8,297 nucleotides of DNA, taken from contig JAUVYD010000048.1 in assembly GCA_030603265.1 (NCBI GenBank), positions 1 through 8,297 of the forward strand. The letters run 5' to 3'. The position numbers and the translations under genes were made by a program. Each line of letters begins with the position of its first letter. Position 1 is the stretch's first letter. Below, one piece after another: positions 1 through 4,601 of the stretch. The DNA comes from Dehalococcoidia bacterium (GTDB lineage: Bacteria > Chloroflexota > Dehalococcoidia > GIF9 > AB-539-J10). The notes beneath the pieces were generated by a model. That model did no database searches. It saw only the letters and a program-made list of their open reading frames with translations, and was not told the DNA's origin.

Positions 1-1650
1 ATGAGCAAGACCATCATCATCGAGCCGGAGGGTGTGTCGCGGGAGGTCGTGGACAATCTCGTGCTGTCGGATGGTGATGCGAAGAACATCGGCACGTTCA
101 TCCCTCCGATGGCGGTCGAGGGCTCCGGACGTGCCTACCTGGCTCTCACATCCAGCTTCCTCACGCAGACGATGGAAGGGCTCGAGGAGCTGATACGGAT
201 GCCCTTCGGCTGCGGCGAGCAGAACATGATGCTCTTCGCGCCGAACGTCTACATCACGAAGTACCTCGAAGAAAGCGGCCAGCTCAAGCCCGAGATAATG
301 GCGAAGGCCGAGAAGATGATGATAACGGGCTACCAGCGGCAGTTGACCTACCGCCGGAGCGATGGCAGCTTCTCCGCGTTCGGCCAGAGCGACCAGGAGG
401 GAAGCCTGTGGCTCACGGCCTTCGTCCTGAAGGCGTTCTCGGAGGCGGAGGACCTCATGTACATAGACGAGACGGTCCTGCGCGAGGCGCAGGAGTGGGT
501 TGTCTCTCACCAGAACAGCGATGGTTCCTTCGACCCCGTCGGCTTCATCTGTCACCAGGAGATCCTTGGTGGTCTCCAGGGCAAAGATGCGCTGACTGCG
601 TTCGTCGCCGTTGCGCTCATCGAGGCCAGCGAGACGAACGCGTCCGGCAGGGCCGTTGACTACCTTGAGGACAGGCTGGGCGGAATGGACGATGCGTACA
701 CGGTTGCCCTGACCGCGTATGCGCTGGAGCTTGGCAAGAGCCCGAAGCGCGGTGATGCCAACCGGAAGCTGATGGACCTCGCCAACGAGGACGAGAACGG
801 ACTGTATTGGGGCAGCGCGATGGTGCCGCTCGAAGGCGAGCGCGAATCCATGCCATACCCTGTGCAGCAGAGCCCTGCCACCATCGAGATGACGGGCTAC
901 GCCACGATGGCGCTCGTGCTCCACGGCGACGCCTTCAACGCCTCCCGGGCCGCCCAGTGGCTCACGAGCCAGCGGAACTCCTACGGCGGCTTCGGCTCCA
1001 CGCAGGATACGGTCGTCGGCATCCAGGCGCTTGTCGAGTACCAGAGCGGCGGACGCGCTGATGTGGACCTCGACATCACCGTGACGGGCGAAGGATTCAA
1101 GAAGGACGTCAGCATCACGTCGCAGAATTTCGACGTGCTGCAGATTATCGAGCTGCCCGTGAACGAAGAGTTCGAGCTGACGGTGGACGGCAAGGGCAAG
1201 GCGGTCGGCCAGGTTGTGCGGCGTTTCAACCTGCCGGAAGTGGGACCTGAGACCCTCAATATCCTCCAGATAGAAGTGGACTACGACACTACCGAGGTGG
1301 AGGTTGATGACACCATCACGGTGTCCGCGAAGCTGACCTTCAATCCGCCACAGCCGGCGGAGGCGGGTATGGTGGTCATGGACATCTCCATCCCGACCGG
1401 CTTCGCCGCGGTCTCCGGCACGCTTGAGGCCGCTGTCGAGGCTGATGAACGCCTGAAGCGCTACGAGTTGGCCGGACGCAAGGTCATCTTCTACATAGAG
1501 AACCTCAGGCAGGGTGAGAGCGTGTCGCTCGAGTTCAAGGCCAGGGCGCTCTACCCTGTGAAGGCAAAGGCGGTTGCATCCAGGGCCTACGCCTACTACA
1601 GTCCCGAGTTCAGCGGGGAGACGCTGGGGGAGGATGTCACAGTACGCTGA
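1..1650 (+). CDS. Alpha-2-macroglobulin/complement-like thioester protein, C-terminal part (5' end outside window)
   Basis: This family consists of large extracytoplasmic protease traps or opsonin-like proteins that bond covalently to targets through an internal Cys-Gln thioester. Seen here (549 aa): thioester motif GCGEQ with Cys71 and Gln74 (Cys codon 211-213), followed by NMMLFAPN; an alpha-helical barrel to about residue 345 with repeated DGSF-type turns; His185 in CHQEILGG, at the place of the acyl-transfer His of complement C3; then beta-rich segments ending in a receptor-binding-like domain (about 425-549) with the AYAYYSPE motif. Family members are roughly 1,500 aa and have macroglobulin domains before this point. 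The first residues match an internal stretch of the family, so the ATG at base 1 is very probably not the real start. The reading frame is intact to TGA 1648-1650. Many stretches read like animal A2M rather than the shorter-motif proteobacterial type. A terminator follows, so this gene ends its transcription unit. The family call is very secure; the biological target is unknown. Confidence 0.96.
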   Translation: MSKTIIIEPEGVSREVVDNLVLSDGDAKNIGTFIPPMAVEGSGRAYLALTSSFLTQTMEGLEELIRMPFGCGEQNMMLFAPNVYITKYLEESGQLKPEIMAKAEKMMITGYQRQLTYRRSDGSFSAFGQSDQEGSLWLTAFVLKAFSEAEDLMYIDETVLREAQEWVVSHQNSDGSFDPVGFICHQEILGGLQGKDALTAFVAVALIEASETNASGRAVDYLEDRLGGMDDAYTVALTAYALELGKSPKRGDANRKLMDLANEDENGLYWGSAMVPLEGERESMPYPVQQSPATIEMTGYATMALVLHGDAFNASRAAQWLTSQRNSYGGFGSTQDTVVGIQALVEYQSGGRADVDLDITVTGEGFKKDVSITSQNFDVLQIIELPVNEEFELTVDGKGKAVGQVVRRFNLPEVGPETLNILQIEVDYDTTEVEVDDTITVSAKLTFNPPQPAEAGMVVMDISIPTGFAAVSGTLEAAVEADERLKRYELAGRKVIFYIENLRQGESVSLEFKARALYPVKAKAVASRAYAYYSPEFSGETLGEDVTVR

Positions 1651-1666
1651 CTTCTGTCTTCATTGG

Positions 1667-1700
1667 GAGGGGGCGGGAAATAGTCCCACCCCCTCTTCTT
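1667..1700 (+). terminator. Rho-independent terminator after the macroglobulin gene
   Basis: A 12-bp stem (1667-1678 with 1684-1695) contains one C-A mismatch, is very G/C-rich (five G opposite five C), closes a 5-nt loop (AATAG) and runs into a T-rich tract, CTTCTT. It begins 17 nt after the macroglobulin stop codon and separates that gene from the peptidase gene. The remainder up to 1822 shows nothing recognisable. Confidence 0.8.
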
Positions 1701-1822
1701 GTGCTGAGAGGAACTTATGGACGCCGTCTCACGCCGCGAGGCATCGCCCGACGCGGGATCTTGAGTGGCCGCCGCCCCGAAGGCGGGCGGCCTGTGCAGA
1801 CGATGTATACTGGAGAACAACT

Positions 1823-1990
1823 ATGACCTGGCAGGACATCATCAGGCTTCACGTTGCCGGCCCATCAGGAAAAGGCAACGATGTTGTCGAACTGAGCTGG
1901 AGCGACGTTCCCGGGAGCCTGGCCGAGCTCGCAGACCGAATGAACGTGGACCTGGACTCGAGTTTTCCCGTGGAGATTGCCCCGTCCTGA
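1823..1990 (+). CDS. N-terminal 55-residue piece of the interrupted M48 peptidase
   Basis: The ATG at 1823 is preceded by GGAG with an 8-nt gap, a credible ribosome site. The 55-aa product has no signal peptide or membrane helix; its second half (LAELADRM to PVEIAPS) fits the first helix and strand of the M48 core. If TGA 1988-1990 is a true stop, this is the only part translated from this site and would be a non-catalytic fragment. It could instead be an independent small protein, which I think less likely because the homology-like pattern runs straight across the stop. Confidence 0.45.
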   Translation: MTWQDIIRLHVAGPSGKGNDVVELSWSDVPGSLAELADRMNVDLDSSFPVEIAPS

Positions 1991-2092
1991 CTGGGTGCAA
2001 GGGCGCTATGCGCGATTCGCGGACGGAGGGGCAAGCGCATCAGGCTGGGAGGCGCGCTGGCGAGGAAGCTGTCGCCGGGCGCGCTGGAGGGC

Positions 2093-2452
2093 GTGCTGGC
2101 TCATGAACTGGCCCACCTCAAGTGCCGGCACTGGGAACTCCTCCTGATGGGTTGCCTGCTCGCGGCTGTGCTGGGCGTGGCCGCAGGTCTGGCTGTGAGC
2201 TTTCCCACTGTCGGGCGCCTCGTCCTTGGCGGTGCGTTGCTCGTGCTTTCTGCTGCCGCCATGAGCTGGGCCGCCGAATACGAAGCCGACAGGGTTGCAG
2301 CCCGCTACGTGGGCTACGATGTGATGGCGTTGACCCTCCGCGAACTGCGCAACTCCGGCTTCAGGGACAGACCTGAGTTCACCCACCCTCCCGATGGCCG
2401 GCGGATACGGCGGCTCCTGGATTCCAGGTTGCGTGGCCGGCTCAGCGACTGA
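2093..2452 (+). CDS. Catalytic C-terminal piece of M48 metallopeptidase
   Basis: This 119-aa frame carries all recognisable catalytic features: HELAH with both His ligands and the Glu base at residues 4-8, two hydrophobic membrane-type segments (about 18-40 and 43-61), EYEADR at 62-67 and a Pro-rich THPPDGRR element near the end. The only standard start codon after TGA 1988 in this frame is GTG 2093. It sits three codons before HELAH and only 2 nt after a GGAGG, which is too close for good initiation, and family-like sequence is present upstream of it. Independent translation from 2093 is therefore doubtful; the piece is better read as the second part of the interrupted gene. Confidence 0.5.
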   Translation: MLAHELAHLKCRHWELLLMGCLLAAVLGVAAGLAVSFPTVGRLVLGGALLVLSAAAMSWAAEYEADRVAARYVGYDVMALTLRELRNSGFRDRPEFTHPPDGRRIRRLLDSRLRGRLSD

Positions 2453-2623
2453 CTCACTGCCCTCTCCGCTGCAATCGCACCCGCTTCTTCTCCTGTTCCC
2501 TGCGATTATCTGTGCCCGGGAACTGGGTGTCGGCGCTGAGTGTGCGGTGTCGATGGCGGTGGCAATGGGGTGCGGAATCCGAGATTTTCCCGGGGGATTT
2601 CCTGCCCCACGAACAATGAATCC

Positions 2624-2652
2624 TTGACAGAAGGACATTAGGCTGTTAGCTT
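2624..2652 (+). promoter_or_regulatory. Sigma-70-type promoter for the candidate RNA
   Basis: A perfect TTGACA (-35, 2624-2629) is followed after 17 nt by TAGCTT (-10, 2647-2652), which keeps the T, A and final T of TATAAT. The predicted transcription start, about 2659-2660, falls exactly at the 5' strand of the long closing helix of the RNA described next. That agreement is the main support. Confidence 0.6.
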
Positions 2653-2658
2653 ATCAAT

Positions 2659-2812
2659 TACCCCAAGCAATCGAGCTCAGGGGAAAGGCCAAAGGCCCAG
2701 CAGGCAATAGCTGAAACGCTTCTACTGTATCCGTATGGTGGGAGTGGGCAAGGCGAAAGCTCAGAGGGACAGGCCCTAACCCGCCTGGTAAGGTTGCTTG
2801 GGGTTTCTTTTT
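2659..2812 (+). ncRNA. Candidate structured RNA, about 150 nt, family not recognised
   Basis: The 5' end CCCCAAGCAA (2661-2670) is perfectly complementary to TTGCTTGGGG (2794-2803). The helix extends by A2660-T2804 on the outside and U-G plus C-G pairs inside, giving about 13 bp, and is followed at once by a T-rich tract (TTTCTTTTT, 2804-2812). Between the two strands are several small helices: GGCC-AAA-GGCC (2687-2697), CAGC/GCTG (2698-2713, competing with a GCCCA/TGGGC pairing, 2695-2699 with 2745-2749), a GC-GAAA-GC GNRA tetraloop (2753-2760), AGGG/CCCT (2765-2777) and CCT-GGTA-AGG (2784-2793). A promoter sits at the right distance upstream and no credible protein frame crosses the region. 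The closed-end architecture recalls 6S or SRP RNAs, but I see no SRP apical motif, tmRNA tag or RNase P core. It could be a trans-acting RNA or a long leader element. Confidence 0.55.
2778..2812 (+). terminator. Terminator at the 3' end of the candidate RNA
   Basis: AACCC (2778-2782) can pair with GGGTT (2801-2805), enclosing the small CCT-GGTA-AGG hairpin, just before TTTCTTTTT. The same GGGG also forms the 3' strand of the long closing helix with 2661-2664, so the two pairings exclude each other. Either could promote termination at the T tract. Confidence 0.5.
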
Positions 2813-3104
2813 GTCCTCGCCCGTTCTTCTCATTTCATTCCTATTTCCAGCACCCTCTACAACTGCCGTGTGCCTGCCGCCCCCGCGGCGATTGCCCTTC
2901 GGGCGTAGACATCGCCGAGTTGCCCTTACCGGCTGCGTACGCCCTTGAAGGCCTTCGGCCCCAGGCCAGGTGCTGCCGGTCCCTTCTCGGCTTCCCGCCT
3001 GTGATGCCTTCCGCGTCAGTCGATTGACCCTGCTCCTCTTGAAGCTAGGGTTGCGGCAACGGTGGCGCGAACGGTAATATTCACTACGAGTCGAGCAACT
3101 TCCC
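2813..3104. other. Non-coding stretch with two compound hairpins
   Basis: No protein gene is credible here on either strand. Two nested stem structures stand out. In the first, 2886-2892 pairs perfectly with 2911-2917 (CGGCGAT/ATCGCCG) around a GCCC-TTC-GGGC hairpin (2894-2904). In the second, 2928-2936 pairs with 2972-2980 (ACCGGC-T-GC with GC-T-GCCGGT, one T-T mismatch) around a GGCC-TTC-GGCC hairpin (2950-2960). G-T pairs at 2893/2905 and 2937/2971 would be G-U pairs only in a plus-strand transcript, a slight hint of direction. No T tract follows either, so they are not ordinary terminators. They could be RNA elements or structured spacer DNA. Confidence 0.4.
3051..3080 (+). promoter_or_regulatory. 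Possible promoter for the 3105 gene
   Basis: TTGCGG (3051-3056) and TAATAT (3075-3080) are spaced by 18 nt. The -10 box matches TATAAT at four of six positions, in an otherwise G/C-rich stretch. A start near 3087 would give a leader of under 20 nt before ATG 3105. The -35 match is partial, so this is only a candidate. Confidence 0.35.
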
Positions 3105-3626
3105 ATGCAGAGACAGACTCCCCGCCGGTTGAACTCGCTGCCGTTTATGCATTCCACGTTTGCGCACAGGCTGGCGCTATCGGCCATTCTGCTGACCGTT
3201 CTGACCTTGGCAGGCGCCTCGTGCCGTGAGCCCGGGGCTGGAGGCACCGCACAAGAACCGGGTGATTCAGGCCCGGAGCCTGACAGGGGAGTGGTTGAGG
3301 GAGTTGTTACGGACAACGAAGAGTTCCTCGCAGAGGAAGCAACGCCTCAGACGTATGAAGGGGCTTTGGTCCTGGTCCATCAGGCGGTGGAATCTGGGAC
3401 CTGCAAGGTGGCGGCGGGGCAGCCGGAGAGGACCTCGTATGAGCCGGGGGAGGAGGTTGCTGAGTTGACGTCGGGAGCGGGCGGCTACTGGCACATAGAC
3501 CTGGAGCCCGGCACGTATTTCGTTCGGGCCTTCTACGGAGACGGGAGCTACTCTTCGGACGTATTCGTCGAAGTTGCGCCGGATAGCGTGACTCATGTCA
3601 CCCTGGAACTGGTTCACGGAGTCTGA
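3105..3626 (+). CDS. Exported, probably lipid-anchored protein with a carboxypeptidase-regulatory-like beta domain
   Basis: The 173-aa product opens with a basic stretch and a hydrophobic core (about 22-36) leading to AGASC with Cys40, a lipobox-like site, though Gly rather than Leu stands at -3. A Pro/Gly/Glu-rich linker (41-61) follows, then a domain from about 62 to 170 with the pattern of carboxypeptidase regulatory-like or transthyretin-like folds: VVEGVVTD, then GALVLVH, GGYWHIDLEPGTYFVRAFYGDG and a final VTLELVHG strand. These domains are binding or structural modules on surface proteins; no catalytic residues are seen. ATG 3105 has no clear Shine-Dalgarno. ATG 3147 (residue 15) would also leave a complete signal peptide and is the main alternative start. 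The gene ends 49 nt before the likely start of the next exported protein, suggesting an operon. Ligand and role are unknown. Confidence 0.8.
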   Translation: MQRQTPRRLNSLPFMHSTFAHRLALSAILLTVLTLAGASCREPGAGGTAQEPGDSGPEPDRGVVEGVVTDNEEFLAEEATPQTYEGALVLVHQAVESGTCKVAAGQPERTSYEPGEEVAELTSGAGGYWHIDLEPGTYFVRAFYGDGSYSSDVFVEVAPDSVTHVTLELVHGV

Positions 3627-3675
3627 GGGATTGAGGGACGGCACAGAACCGCTTGCCGGAAGACGCGATGGTGGC

Positions 3676-4137
3676 ATGGTGCGCTGGCTTGCACTGATTC
3701 TTTCCGTTCTGCTGTCGCTCGCATGCGCTGCGTCGGGCTGTGTGCTGGTGAAGGACAGCCCTGCCCCCGGCTGCCGCGAATACTGGGGGCTGGCGCCGCT
3801 GGGGGGCTGCTTCGGCAAGAGCGTGATTATGGACCTGAAGGTGGAGCCGGAACTCGACGACCTGGTCATCGAGGTGAACAACTGCAACGGGGGCATTCTC
3901 GAGGTTACCAATGGTTGCAATGAGGCCTTCATCCTTGGAGGAGTCGAGATTGAAGCGTTGGAGCATTGCGTGGGACTGGATGTGGCGGGCAAGGAAGATG
4001 GTCGCTACTTGCTGACGCGTACCGGCTCTAACTTCTCGGACTACGTGCCCGAGGAGGATGAGATGATACAGTTGACGGGCACTCTGGGAGAACAAGAACT
4101 GCGGATTTCCTACGTCAAGACCGGGAGGCTGTGCTAG
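3676..4137 (+). CDS. Small Cys-containing lipoprotein, function unknown
   Basis: I do not recognise the family. From ATG 3676 the 153-aa product has Arg3, a hydrophobic core (4-16) and AASGC with Cys22, a fair lipobox. The mature part (about 130 aa) has several Cys residues, including one in an EVNNCNGG segment, one in TNGCNEA, and Cys at the very C-terminus, consistent with a small disulfide-bonded beta-rich domain outside the membrane. The frame is open back to 3595, but starting there would place 27 polar residues ahead of the signal peptide and overlap the previous gene by 32 nt, so 3676 is preferred; the only upstream ribosome-like sequence is a weak GGAAG at 3659-3663. It lies just after the 3105 gene and is probably co-transcribed with it. 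Confidence 0.78.
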   Translation: MVRWLALILSVLLSLACAASGCVLVKDSPAPGCREYWGLAPLGGCFGKSVIMDLKVEPELDDLVIEVNNCNGGILEVTNGCNEAFILGGVEIEALEHCVGLDVAGKEDGRYLLTRTGSNFSDYVPEEDEMIQLTGTLGEQELRISYVKTGRLC

Positions 4138-4208
4138 CGTGGCGAGCCGCGACATGATTCAGAGACGAAGCCGGGAGCCTGACTTCAGGGCCCGCGCACG
4201 GTGATTCT

Positions 4209-4215
4209 AAGGAGG
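4209..4215 (+). promoter_or_regulatory. Near-perfect Shine-Dalgarno for a microprotein
   Basis: AAGGAGG lies 6 nt before ATG 4222 and is the best ribosome site in the window. It is the main reason for accepting the very short gene that follows. Confidence 0.75.
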
Positions 4216-4221
4216 CGAGCA

Positions 4222-4365
4222 ATGGGCATACTGTCCAATCTATTCGGTAAGAAGAAGGGGAAGCGGGATGAGGACTGGGCAAGACTCCACCCGGACGAAG
4301 AACAGCCTGACGACGATAAGGACGATGACGATGGGGACGACGGTGGTGGAGATGATGGGGACTAG
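4222..4365 (+). CDS. Asp-rich 47-aa microprotein
   Basis: This short frame runs from ATG 4222 to TAG 4363-4365 behind AAGGAGG. The product has two halves. The N-terminal MGILSNLFGKKKGKR is hydrophobic then strongly basic, the kind of amphipathic start that can lie on a membrane surface. After a short linker, the last 20 or so residues are almost entirely Asp and Gly with a few Lys and Glu (DDDKDDDDGDDGGG). Such acidic tails are usually disordered and can bind cations or basic partners, but no defined EF-hand loop is present. No family is recognised. It sits 84 nt after the lipoprotein gene and may close that operon. It could be a chance frame, but the ribosome site and strong composition bias argue for a real gene. 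Confidence 0.68.
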   Translation: MGILSNLFGKKKGKRDEDWARLHPDEEQPDDDKDDDDGDDGGGDDGD

Positions 4366-4424
4366 TCTCGATCAAAGGTTCTGAGAAAGCAGCATTCCTT
4401 GCATGATGGCATCTCCGTCCCGTG

Positions 4425-4442
4425 CGCATCTGAACAGATGCG
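4425..4442. promoter_or_regulatory. Perfect 18-bp palindrome, possible operator
   Basis: CGCATCTG and CAGATGCG form perfect 8-bp arms around a central AA. The short spacer makes a cruciform or RNA hairpin poor and a dimeric regulator site more likely. It lies 55 nt before the TTGACA of the next promoter candidate and about 160 nt before the caspase-like gene. Confidence 0.45.
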
Positions 4443-4446
4443 AAGT

Positions 4447-4484
4447 CTGCTCTCTCCCTTGCACTTTGGAGGGGAGAGCCGCAG
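4447..4484 (+). other. Stem-loop between the microprotein and the caspase-like gene
   Basis: CTCTCCC (4452-4458) pairs with GGGAGAG (4472-4478), extended inwards by T-G and T-A pairs and outwards, after a small bulge, by CTGC/GCAG (4447-4450 with 4481-4484). The total is about 13 bp. The following bases (TCCTGGGAGGG) contain no T tract, so it is not a standard rho-independent terminator. It may end or stabilise the upstream transcript. Confidence 0.45.
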
Positions 4485-4496
4485 TCCTGGGAGGGT

Positions 4497-4526
4497 TTGA
4501 CATGAGCGCACTGCCCGCGTCATGCT
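4497..4526 (+). promoter_or_regulatory. Candidate promoter of the caspase-like/Cys-rich gene pair
   Basis: A perfect TTGACA (4497-4502) has only a weak -10 partner, CATGCT at 4521-4526 (18-nt spacing, three of six matches). If used, it gives a leader of about 70 nt before ATG 4602. The weak -10 and the nearby palindrome suggest a regulated promoter; this is inferred. Confidence 0.35.
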
Positions 4527-4601
4527 CACGCTGTGCGGCGGCTGATCGCAAGGTGTATGCTGAAGAACCTGGATGACATGGCATGCAAGACAGGGAGAGA
4601 A

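Larger units (their letters stand above)
1823..2452 (+). pseudogene. M48-family zinc metallopeptidase interrupted by an in-frame TGA
   Basis: M48 peptidases (HtpX/Ste24 type) are membrane-bound zinc proteases used in envelope quality control. One reading frame runs from ATG 1823, with GGAG at 1812-1815 as ribosome site, through to TGA 2450-2452, and is broken only by TGA 1988-1990. The peptide before the stop ends in PVEIAPS and the peptide after it begins LGARALCAIRGRRG. Together they resemble the continuous M48 stretch of a Pro-Val-x-Val strand followed by NAFA-type and (R/G)GRRG elements leading to the HExxH helix. After the stop come HELAH (2102-2116), two hydrophobic segments, EYEADR with the third zinc ligand (2276-2293), and a THPPDGRRIRRL-like region typical of the family's end. 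Catalytic residues are intact. Explanations are a real nonsense mutation, a base-call error (CGA to TGA) or readthrough. TGA is the normal stop of the macroglobulin gene, so a changed genetic code is unlikely. At about 208 aa it is short for the family and lacks N-terminal membrane helices. Confidence 0.72.

Noticed and set aside
1988..1990. TGA read as tryptophan or selenocysteine in the M48 gene
   Set aside because: TGA ends the macroglobulin gene and the 3105 gene here, arguing against a changed code; no selenocysteine insertion element was recognised and the position is not catalytic.
2006..2638. A 210-codon open frame on the minus strand
   Set aside because: It lies opposite the M48 peptidase, whose plus-strand motifs (HELAH, EYEAD, THPPDG) are unmistakable; the minus-strand peptide is a biased Pro/Ala/His/Gln mixture with no motif.
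2659..2812. SRP RNA, tmRNA, RNase P RNA or a tRNA
   Set aside because: No SRP GGAA apical region, no tRNA-like ends or tag frame, no RNase P core motif and no T-loop consensus were found by eye.
2654..3316. A 220-codon open frame on the minus strand covering the RNA region
   Set aside because: Low-complexity Arg/Ser/Gly-rich peptide, no ribosome site, crosses the structured RNA and the start of the 3105 gene; typical chance frame in GC-rich DNA.
3595..3675. Upstream ATG start for the second lipoprotein
   Set aside because: Would overlap the preceding gene by 32 nt and bury the signal peptide 27 residues in; ATG 3676 gives a normal lipoprotein start.
3267..4155. Minus-strand open frames of 241 and 185 codons
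   Set aside because: Shadows of the two plus-strand lipoprotein genes, which have signal peptides and sensible composition.
4533..4601. Upstream GTG start for the caspase-like protein
   Set aside because: Would place 23 extra polar residues before the signal peptide and has no ribosome site; ATG 4602 has GGGAG at the right distance.
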